A stretch of 7,034 bases of DNA, taken from Polynucleobacter meluiroseus. GTDB taxonomy: Bacteria; Pseudomonadota; Gammaproteobacteria; Burkholderiales; Burkholderiaceae. The notes under the pieces were generated by a model. The model saw only the letters and a program-made list of their open reading frames with translations. It did not search any database and was not told the origin of the DNA. The first letter of the stretch is position 1. Every line of letters begins with the position of its first letter. The position numbers and the translations under genes were made by a program. The stretch spans positions 1 to 7,034 of the forward strand of contig CALQED020000061.1 of the NCBI GenBank assembly GCA_943329505.2, read 5' to 3'. Positions 1 to 5,307 of this stretch are shown here, piece after piece.

Positions 1-399
1 ATGCGCCAACGTAAATGGGGCCGCATTATTACGAGTACAACTTCTGGTGCTATTGCACCGATTAAAAATTTAGCGATATCAAATACCTTGCGTGCTGCCT
101 TATTGGCTTGGTCTAAAACCTTGTCTGCTGAAGTGGCAGGCGAAGGCGTGACTGTTAATGTCATCATGCCTGGAAGGGTGGCAACAGATCGTCTACGTCA
201 ATTAGATGAGGCGAGAGCAAAACGAGAAAGTATTAGCTACGAGGAAGTTGTTAAAGCTAGCTTGCGACAAATTCCAATAGGGCGTTATGGTGATCCCCGA
301 GAGTATGGTGATGCTGCAGCGTTTTTAGCAAGCCAGAACGCTTCTTTTATTACTGGAACTGTCATGCGGATTGATGGCGGCCAGATTCAGGCAGTTTGA
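1..399 (+). CDS. SDR family oxidoreductase, C-terminal part (5' end outside window)
   Basis: This is the C-terminal half of a short-chain dehydrogenase/reductase. The 132 visible residues carry the late landmarks of the fold: the RII strand (8-10), VNVIMPGRVATDRL (52-65) matching the family's NxxxPG and TD segment, and FITGTVMRIDGG (116-127), the usual ITGxxxxVDGG close to the C-terminus. The nucleotide-binding GxxxGxG half must lie upstream, so the ATG at position 1 is very probably an internal Met. Aligned without gaps to E. coli FabG, the catalytic Ser, Tyr and Lys fall on T14, S27 and R31, so the classical triad is absent. The SNTLR signature at 27-31 marks a divergent SDR subgroup I have seen in bacterial FabG-like annotations. 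Substrate is unknown. Its stop overlaps the start of the downstream permease by 4 nt, which suggests co-transcription and translational coupling. Family assignment is firm; activity as a reductase is uncertain. Confidence 0.9.
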   Translation: MRQRKWGRIITSTTSGAIAPIKNLAISNTLRAALLAWSKTLSAEVAGEGVTVNVIMPGRVATDRLRQLDEARAKRESISYEEVVKASLRQIPIGRYGDPREYGDAAAFLASQNASFITGTVMRIDGGQIQAV

Positions 400-2879
400 G
401 TCAATTTTTTACCAGCCTCTTCAGAGGCTTGCAGCAAGACCTGCGCTCTAAAGAGCTGAAATGGTTGTTGGTGGCACTCATTATTTCAGTGAGCGCCATG
501 ACCAGTGTGAGTTTCTTGGCAGACCGCATGCATCGGGCTTTTGAGTTTGATGCGCGTCAGCTTTTAGCCTCTGACTTGCTGATCGCTACGGATCAACCGA
601 TACCAAAACCGTTGATTGATCAAGCGCAAAGCTTAGAGCTTCAGATAGCCCAAACGGTAGTCTTTCCTAGTATGGCTAGCGTGGGATCACACAGTAAGTT
701 AGCATCACTTAAGGCAGTGAGTCCAGAGTATCCCTTGCGCGGCGCATTGCAAATTGAGCAAACTCAAGCATCAACCAAACCTGCAGGGCTGGCTAGTGGT
801 TTTGTGTACGTTGAGCCAGCACTCTTAACGAATCTGCATGCTAAGGTTGGTGATTCTATTCGTCTGGGTGATCGTCAATTTGTGATTGCTGGGGTCTTGG
901 CACGTGAACTCGATCGAGGTGCCGGATTTATGAATTTTGCTCCTCGCGTCATGATGTCTTTAGATGACCTGAAATCCACGGGCTTAATTGGTTTAGGCAG
1001 TCGCGTCACTTATCGCTTGTTATTAGCGGGTTCTGATGCTCAGGTAAAAGCTTATCAGCAGTGGGTTAGCGCTTATATCGAAACTGAAAATCTGCGGGGT
1101 TTTAGGATTGAGACCCTAGAAAATGCACAACCGATGATGCGCAAAACGCTTGAAAGAGCAGAACAGTTTCTATCTTTGGTTGCCTTGCTGACGGCGATGA
1201 TTGCGGCAGTAGCGATTGCCTTATCTGCACGACGTTATATGGTTGGACAGGCAGATGCTTGCGCTGCCTTGAAGTGTTTTGGCGCCACTCGAGCGGTCAT
1301 TCTCCAAAAACAACTCAAGACCTTACTGTCCCTTGGCATCTTTGCCGCGATAGTAGGTTCCGCTTTAGGTTATATCGTTCAAGAGCTGCTTACTGGCTTG
1401 CTCAGTAATCTGATGATCGGTAACTTACCCTCCATTTCCATTACTCCAGTCTTATGGAGCGTGATGTTCACCTGGGTTTTATTGCTTGCATTTGCAGGGC
1501 CACCACTATTTGGTTTAGCAAATATTTCACCAATGCGACTCATTCGCAAAGAATTCGAGCTAGCGACTTTGGCTACGGTTTGGGTTGCAATCCTTGCATT
1601 GGTCACCTGTGCCATATTGATTTGGATTGCTGCACGTGATTGGAAGATCGCCCTTTGGGTTGGCTTGAGTTTTGCTGGAGCAGTCTTGATTTTTTCAGGT
1701 ACAGCACGCTTCATCCTCTGGCTGTTAACGAAAATTCAAACGCAAAGTTTTGTAGCGCGCTTTACTATCACGGCAATGGGGCGCCGCTCCGGATTTGCAG
1801 TCATGCAAATTACGGCGCTTGGCATAGCGATTATGGCTATTCTCATGATTCTGTTGTTGCGCCAGGATTTATTAAGTACTTGGCAGGGCAATATGCCAGT
1901 AGATGCTCCAAACCGATTCATGATCAATATCCAGGGCGATCAAAAGGCTGGAATTACTCAAGCCTTGGAGAGTGGTGGAGTGTCAAAACCTGAATTTTAT
2001 CCAATGGTCAGAGGCCGTTTAATTGAAATCAATGGCCGCGAGATTTCTACCGCAGATTACTCCGAAGAGAATGCTAGGCGTTTAGTAGATCGTGAATTTA
2101 ATCTATCTTATACAGATCAATTACCCTCTGGTAACCGGGTCGTGACAGGGCAGTGGATCAGAGGATCTGACCCACAAATTTCGATGGAGATGGGTATTGC
2201 TAAGACGCTTAAGCTCAAGCTTGGCGATCAAATGACTTTTGAAGTCGCTGGCGAAAAGATTAGCGCACCTATTACATCTTTGCGAAAATTAGATTGGGGC
2301 TCTATGAGAGTGAATTTTTTTGTCATCATGCCACCAGCCCAATTAAGCAGCTTGCCACAGTCCTGGATTACTTCTTACTATCAAAGTCCAAATAAAGCAG
2401 ACTTGGATTTTGATTTAAGTCAGGCATATCCTAATTTAACGCTAGTTGATGTATCGGCATCTTTGCGTCAGATTCAAGATGTGCTTAATAAGTTATCGGC
2501 TGCTCTAGGCCTATTGTTTGCATTTACGATCATCGCTGCGATTTTGGTACTCATTGCGGCGATTGCTGCCACTCAAGATGAGCGCTTTAGAAATGCTGCC
2601 TTACTCAAGGCAATGGGAGCATCACGCGCTATGCTGAGTCAAATTGCCAGAATGGAATTGCTGATGATTGGTTTAGCGGCAGGATTACTGGCAGGAATTA
2701 CTGCAGGAATTGCAGCTTGGGCATTAGGGCGCTATGTTATGGAGATTGAATTTAATGCCTTTGCGCAATCCATCTTGATGGGCATGATTTTTGGGGTAGT
2801 GGCTTCTTTAGCAGCGGGTTACCGTTTTCAGAATCGCATTCAGGGTGCTACCGCTATAGAGTGTTTAAGAGAGGCTTAG
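396..2879 (+). CDS. FtsX-family ABC transporter permease, YbbP-like
   Basis: This is a large inner-membrane ABC permease of 827 residues, close in size to E. coli YbbP (about 800). About ten membrane segments are visible: 24-42, 259-279, 311-333, 355-377, two in 392-444, 467-490, 701-726, 755-780 and 793-811. They enclose two big extracytoplasmic domains (roughly 43-255 and 494-700). This is the double MacB-PCD plus FtsX layout of the YbbP/COG3127 group, associated with envelope lipid or lipoprotein handling rather than classical solute uptake. The N-terminal stretch before TM1, ending in a LADRM-like motif (41-45), resembles YbbP. The start is TTG at 396, because an in-frame stop lies at 372-374 and the next ATG (498) is inside TM1; only a weak AGG precedes it. 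The upstream SDR overlaps by 4 nt. No ATPase subunit (YbbA-like) lies next to it in the window, so it must be encoded upstream or elsewhere. The actual substrate is not known. Confidence 0.88.
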   Translation: MSQFFTSLFRGLQQDLRSKELKWLLVALIISVSAMTSVSFLADRMHRAFEFDARQLLASDLLIATDQPIPKPLIDQAQSLELQIAQTVVFPSMASVGSHSKLASLKAVSPEYPLRGALQIEQTQASTKPAGLASGFVYVEPALLTNLHAKVGDSIRLGDRQFVIAGVLARELDRGAGFMNFAPRVMMSLDDLKSTGLIGLGSRVTYRLLLAGSDAQVKAYQQWVSAYIETENLRGFRIETLENAQPMMRKTLERAEQFLSLVALLTAMIAAVAIALSARRYMVGQADACAALKCFGATRAVILQKQLKTLLSLGIFAAIVGSALGYIVQELLTGLLSNLMIGNLPSISITPVLWSVMFTWVLLLAFAGPPLFGLANISPMRLIRKEFELATLATVWVAILALVTCAILIWIAARDWKIALWVGLSFAGAVLIFSGTARFILWLLTKIQTQSFVARFTITAMGRRSGFAVMQITALGIAIMAILMILLLRQDLLSTWQGNMPVDAPNRFMINIQGDQKAGITQALESGGVSKPEFYPMVRGRLIEINGREISTADYSEENARRLVDREFNLSYTDQLPSGNRVVTGQWIRGSDPQISMEMGIAKTLKLKLGDQMTFEVAGEKISAPITSLRKLDWGSMRVNFFVIMPPAQLSSLPQSWITSYYQSPNKADLDFDLSQAYPNLTLVDVSASLRQIQDVLNKLSAALGLLFAFTIIAAILVLIAAIAATQDERFRNAALLKAMGASRAMLSQIARMELLMIGLAAGLLAGITAGIAAWALGRYVMEIEFNAFAQSILMGMIFGVVASLAAGYRFQNRIQGATAIECLREA

Positions 2880-2899
2880 GTCGTCCTCTTCAATCATCT

Positions 2900-3436
2900 C
2901 TAAGAGAGTGTGACAAGGTTCTTGGGTAGTTCAACCAGTCTTGATCCAGCAAGACGGTCCGGTAGTCCTTGGCGCAGTCTAGGCTCGCGCCGATCGAGAT
3001 AAATGCTGGCCGGCCAGATGAAGAGGGCAACGGCAAAGAGCATCTCAATGATTTGCCATTTTTCTAGATGAAAAGCCCATTGCAAAACAACACAAGGAAT
3101 GATCCAGAGTGAGCCGCTGATATAGCGCCATATTGCTTGACGTCGACTTAAGTGAAATCCATTCGCACCAATCATGCGTACTCGCCAAGTCTGCATGGCC
3201 AAGGTTTGCCCAGACTTTGTCCAATACCAAACAAAGTAAATACCCAGTACAACATAGAGATATAAAAAAGTCAGCCAGCTTGGCAATGAAATGCCAAACA
3301 AAATACCTAAGCCTAAGTTGGGTAGCAAGAAGGTAAAAGCAATGACGCCAAGCAAGACCAATTGCTCGTAGAGGCCACAAGAAACACGTCGCCAAAATCT
3401 GGGAGACGGTAAAACATTTAACTCAGCAGGCGTCAT
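2900..3436 (-). CDS. RDD family membrane protein
   Basis: A 178-residue polytopic membrane protein with the RDD-family pattern. An Arg-rich opening, PSPRFWRRVSCGLYEQLVLLG (10-30), leads into TM1, where the family usually has Arg then Asp; here the acidic position appears to be Glu24. TM2 is at about 55-72, followed by the GQTLAMQTWRVRMIG box (76-90) and SRRQAIWRYISGSLW (97-111), both typical of RDD proteins. Further hydrophobic segments lie at about 106-122 and 128-147. The C-terminal LPDRLAGSRLVEL (158-170) matches the conserved DRLAGTRLV tail seen in proteobacterial members. RDD proteins are mostly of unknown function; some have been linked to ion transport, which cannot be assumed here. 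It is the last gene of the minus-strand operon, 14 nt after the DUF3106 stop. No strong Shine-Dalgarno is visible, so it may depend on translation of the gene before it. It converges on the YbbP-like gene with 20 nt between the stops. Confidence 0.9.
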   Translation of the reverse strand: MTPAELNVLPSPRFWRRVSCGLYEQLVLLGVIAFTFLLPNLGLGILFGISLPSWLTFLYLYVVLGIYFVWYWTKSGQTLAMQTWRVRMIGANGFHLSRRQAIWRYISGSLWIIPCVVLQWAFHLEKWQIIEMLFAVALFIWPASIYLDRREPRLRQGLPDRLAGSRLVELPKNLVTLS

Positions 3437-3450
3437 ACAACATCAATAGC

Positions 3451-4074
3451 TTATGGAGATTCTGTGCTGGCAGGCGCAGAGGTATTTTCTGGTGCAGGAT
3501 CGAGACTTACCGCTCTGGGTTTTGGGGTTGGCGGTGGCGGGGTAGTGTCTTGTTTAATTACATGCTGCTGCAAGGTGGGAGCATTAATCGCGTTCGGCTT
3601 TTTCTTTGTCTCTTTCTCGGCTAATTTTTTCTTTTGCTCATCACTGAGCTTTTGATATGCACTCCAAGCTTCGGCTTTTTTCTCAGCTGGAAACTTCAGG
3701 CTGGCTAAATAATTTTCCCGAGCCAAGCGCCGATCCTTTTGAGAAAGATTAGACCAGCTTGCCATACGAGACTGCAGTCGCTCTTGGTCCTGAGCACTCA
3801 TTTTTGGATAGATGTTCGCAACATAAATCCATTTCTTGCGACCATCGGGAAGAATATAGTCCCAATCAGATTCGAGGGGTGCCAGAATTTTTTGTTGGGC
3901 AAGATTCAAGCTTTCCCAAGTGCCGTCAGGTGTCTTGACGGGTATAGCCGTGCTTTTGCCATGTGCGCCACTATTGGCTGTTTGAGCATGCACTAATGGC
4001 GCACCCCATAAGGCGATGCTCGCTACCATTACTAAGAAAGTATTGGCGGTGATTGACTTCAATGATTGAAGCAT
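3451..4074 (-). CDS. DUF3106 domain protein, predicted exported
   Basis: A 207-residue protein with a Sec-type signal peptide: Lys6 followed by the hydrophobic core TFLVMVASIALWGAPL (12-27) and a VHA|QT cleavage site after residue 30. The mature part carries the DUF3106 pattern at about 52-155: TWESLNLAQQKILAPLESDW, then RKKWIYVANIYPKMS, then RMASWSNLSQKDRRLARENY. These Trp- and Arg-rich helical blocks, with recurring LSxxxR/Q turns, recall the general style of periplasmic helical proteins such as Spy, CpxP and CnrX, although homology to them is not demonstrated. The Lys-rich end of the helical part (145-159) is followed by a Pro/Ala/Ser-rich tail containing TTPPPPTPKPRA (177-188), probably disordered. 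It most likely acts in the periplasm. It sits 13 nt after the DUF3619 stop and 14 nt before the RDD start, inside the sigma-factor operon. The family has no established function; a sensing or envelope-chaperone role is inference from context. Confidence 0.87.
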   Translation of the reverse strand: MLQSLKSITANTFLVMVASIALWGAPLVHAQTANSGAHGKSTAIPVKTPDGTWESLNLAQQKILAPLESDWDYILPDGRKKWIYVANIYPKMSAQDQERLQSRMASWSNLSQKDRRLARENYLASLKFPAEKKAEAWSAYQKLSDEQKKKLAEKETKKKPNAINAPTLQQHVIKQDTTPPPPTPKPRAVSLDPAPENTSAPASTESP

Positions 4075-4087
4075 TGACCGTGACGAC

Positions 4088-4549
4088 TTATTTACTAGGC
4101 GTTAAATCAGAGGCGCTATCTTCAGAATCGGAGAGTGGTCCGTTTTTTAGGAAGGCCAAAAAGCCACTATCGGCATAAGCATCTGGTGGAACATCATCAG
4201 TGAGCAAAGCCGCATCTACTTCAGCGATATCAATAATGCGCGAATCGTTTTGCCATTGGGCGATACCAATGAGTCCAAAGACGAGCACGACTAAAGGCGC
4301 TACCCAGCCGACCGTATCCCACAAAGGATTTGAGCCAGAAGAGTAATTTCCCATGCTGCCGGCAAAAACAGGTTTTTGCGCGAAGACCTTTTCTAACTTG
4401 CGAACAGAAAGCGCTTTCATGCGGGCGGCATGAAGACGATCTTTAATCCCGGGGGGCAGGCTTTGGGCTCCCTGGGTCAAGAGGGCGGCGCTGGCTCTAC
4501 CAAATTGATCGGCTTGGGGCTGGCTGAGGGTTTCGTCAAGGTGTTTCAC
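4088..4549 (-). CDS. DUF3619 family protein, single-span; candidate anti-sigma factor
   Basis: A 153-residue protein recognised as DUF3619. The N-terminal cytoplasmic part (1-77) contains LPPGIKDRLHAARMKAL (31-47), the conserved RLxxARxxAL helix of the family. One hydrophobic span follows at about 79-97. The C-terminal part carries the conserved acidic block IDIAEVDAALLTDDVPPDAYADSGFLAFLK (106-135), longer than a simple motif and rich in Asp. The start is a GTG (4547-4549) that overlaps the sigma-factor TGA as GTGA, preceded by AAGGA with 8 nt spacing, which fixes this start. Tight coupling to a sigma gene and the N-in single-span layout are those of many anti-sigma factors, so I infer that role; no zinc-binding HxxxCxxC motif is present. 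The alternative is an unrelated small membrane protein merely co-transcribed with the sigma factor. Confidence 0.87.
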   Translation of the reverse strand: MKHLDETLSQPQADQFGRASAALLTQGAQSLPPGIKDRLHAARMKALSVRKLEKVFAQKPVFAGSMGNYSSGSNPLWDTVGWVAPLVVLVFGLIGIAQWQNDSRIIDIAEVDAALLTDDVPPDAYADSGFLAFLKNGPLSDSEDSASDLTPSK

Positions 4550-5115
4550 AGGGTAATTCCTTTTAATTTCAATGCTTTAGCTAAGGTTTGAGTTGCTCTA
4601 GAACAATGCGTTTTGACACTGCCTTCGCTACAACTCATTGCCAAGGCGGTTTCAGTAATACTTAGCTCATCCCAATAACGCATCAGGAAGGCTTCTCGTT
4701 GACGTACAGGTAATTTAGCGATTTCTGACTCTAAAGCCTGTAAAAGCTGACTTTGCTCCAGCTTTTGAGCCCCATCTTGGTGAATTTCACTGTCATCAGG
4801 GGCCGAAAGAGACTCTAAAGGGTCAAAATCGTCATTTTCATCGGTTTTCTTGCCCATATTAGAAAACAGGGTGACCCAGGTATTTCTGACTTTTTGGCGT
4901 CGAAACCAGTCATGAATCCGATTTTGCAGAATTCTGGTGAAAATCAGTGGCAGTTCTGCAACAGGTCGATCACCATATTTTTCAGCCAGTTTGATCATGG
5001 CGTCTTGAACAATATCAAGGGCAGCATCGTCATCACGCACGGCATATACGGCTTGCTTGAACGCACGCTGCTCGATGCTACTCAGAAAGTCAGATAGTTC
5101 TTGGGCTGATGCCAT
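4546..5115 (-). CDS. Sigma-70 family (ECF-like) RNA polymerase sigma factor
   Basis: A 189-residue sigma factor with only regions 2 and 4, the arrangement of the ECF group. Region 2 spans about 16-77: AVRDDDAALDIVQDAMIKLAEKY (25-47) corresponds to the region 2.1/2.2 helix that binds core polymerase, and IFTRILQNRIHDWFRRQ (58-74) to the -10-recognising and melting part. Region 4 spans about 125-183, with LPVRQREAFLMRYW (135-148) and the helix-turn-helix SITETALAMSCSEGSVKTH (152-170). A long acidic linker (about 88-118, rich in Asp/Glu) separates them. Two Cys residues (162, 171) lie in the region 4 helix-turn-helix. The ATG at 5113-5115 is preceded by an AGGTG about 11 nt upstream, a loose Shine-Dalgarno. 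It is the first gene of a four-gene operon and its TGA overlaps the next start by 4 nt. The regulon is unknown, but such operons are often self-activated. Confidence 0.93.
   Translation of the reverse strand: MASAQELSDFLSSIEQRAFKQAVYAVRDDDAALDIVQDAMIKLAEKYGDRPVAELPLIFTRILQNRIHDWFRRQKVRNTWVTLFSNMGKKTDENDDFDPLESLSAPDDSEIHQDGAQKLEQSQLLQALESEIAKLPVRQREAFLMRYWDELSITETALAMSCSEGSVKTHCSRATQTLAKALKLKGITL
4558..4562 (-). promoter_or_regulatory. Ribosome binding site deciding the DUF3619 GTG start
   Basis: AAGGA on the minus strand lies 8 nt before the GTG at 4547-4549 and inside the last codons of the sigma gene. It supports the non-ATG start and indicates translational coupling between the two genes. 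Confidence 0.75.
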
Positions 5116-5144
5116 GCAATCGATTACACCTGAATCGGTAAGAA

Positions 5145-5174
5145 TTGAGCCATTTTAGGGGATTGCTATAGAAT
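5145..5174 (+). promoter_or_regulatory. Predicted promoter of the acetolactate synthase gene
   Basis: TTGAGC (5145-5150, 4 of 6 to -35) is followed after 18 nt by TAGAAT (5169-5174, 5 of 6 to -10). An alternative register is TATAGA (5167-5172) with a 16-nt spacer and a TGC extended -10 directly before it. Transcription would begin near 5181, giving a leader of about 125 nt before the ATG at 5308. Strength is unknown; prediction by eye. Confidence 0.5.
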
Positions 5175-5178
5175 ATAG
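5166..5178. repeat. Inverted repeat CTATA-GAA-TATAG in the divergent promoter region
   Basis: The arms CTATA (5166-5170) and TATAG (5174-5178) are perfect reverse complements around GAA. The element supplies a -10-like hexamer on both strands, which fits a shared or bidirectional promoter core. It could equally be a chance symmetric AT-rich box. Confidence 0.6.
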
Positions 5179-5200
5179 GGCTTACTACCTAGATTCTCAT
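5172..5200 (-). promoter_or_regulatory. Predicted promoter of the sigma-factor operon
   Basis: On the minus strand ATGAGA (5200-5195, 4 of 6 matches to the -35 consensus) is followed after 17 nt by TATATT (5177-5172, 5 of 6 matches to the -10 consensus). This would start transcription near 5165, about 50 nt before the sigma ATG. The -10 box lies in the symmetric AT box also used by the divergent promoter. No clear ECF-type GGAAC/TCT pair at proper spacing was seen. Prediction by eye only. Confidence 0.4.
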
Positions 5201-5271
5201 TCAAGAAGTGGTTTTTCCGGTAGCAGCGCCGTTCGAACTCAGGCCATAAGCAGGAGATAGAACAGACCAAA

Positions 5272-5291
5272 CAATTTTTTGCCGAAAATTG
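5272..5291 (+). promoter_or_regulatory. Leader hairpin just upstream of the acetolactate synthase ribosome binding site
   Basis: CAATTTT (5272-5278) and AAAATTG (5285-5291) form a 7-bp perfect stem with a 6-nt TTGCCG loop. The stem ends one base before the AAAGGA of the ribosome binding site. It is AT-rich and not followed by a T-run, so it is not an intrinsic terminator. It may affect ribosome access or mRNA stability, which is inference. Confidence 0.45.
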
Positions 5292-5293
5292 CA

Positions 5294-5298
5294 AAGGA
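5294..5298 (+). promoter_or_regulatory. Ribosome binding site of the acetolactate synthase gene
   Basis: AAGGA lies 9 nt before the ATG at 5308. It decides the start in favour of 5308 over the internal ATG at 5389, which lacks a Shine-Dalgarno yet would match the usual N-terminus of the enzyme better. Confidence 0.75.
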
Positions 5299-5307
5299 CG
5301 AAAGAAA

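Larger units (their letters stand above)
5116..5307. other. Divergent intergenic region with long ilv leader
   Basis: These 192 nt separate the sigma operon from the acetolactate synthase gene. They hold the two predicted promoters, the symmetric AT box and a plus-strand leader of about 125 nt ending in the hairpin and ribosome binding site. A small inverted repeat, CGATT (5121-5125) with AATCG (5133-5137), encloses the sigma gene's AGGTG Shine-Dalgarno in its loop on the minus-strand transcript. No ATG-started leader peptide, no run of Val/Leu/Ile codons and no GC-rich terminator hairpin with a T-run was found, so classical attenuation is not supported. Confidence 0.7.

Noticed and set aside
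1379..1993. Open frames of 60-120 codons on both strands inside the permease gene
   Set aside because: They are shadows of the 827-codon permease frame, with no family motifs and no ribosome binding sites.
2868..2907. Short inverted repeats AGAGG/CCTCT and TCTC/GAGA at the convergent gene junction
   Set aside because: Stems are 4-5 bp, and no T-run follows on either strand, so an intrinsic terminator is not supported.
3045..3395. 116-codon minus-strand frame within the RDD gene
   Set aside because: It overlaps the RDD protein in another frame; the RDD frame carries recognisable family motifs and this one none.
5208..5249. Possible GTG-started 13-codon leader peptide (Val, Val, Phe, Pro, Val...) before the acetolactate synthase gene
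   Set aside because: There is no good Shine-Dalgarno, only three Val and one Leu codon, and no terminator/antiterminator pair downstream, so it does not look like an attenuation peptide.
5271..5291. T-run with hairpin in the ilv leader as an intrinsic terminator
   Set aside because: The T-run is inside the stem rather than after a GC-rich hairpin, and the right arm leads straight into the ribosome binding site.
5116..5307. ECF-type autoregulatory promoter (GGAAC ... TCT) before the sigma operon
   Set aside because: Only a GGAAAA-like sequence with an approximate TCT at about 19 nt was seen on the minus strand, which is too loose a match to call.
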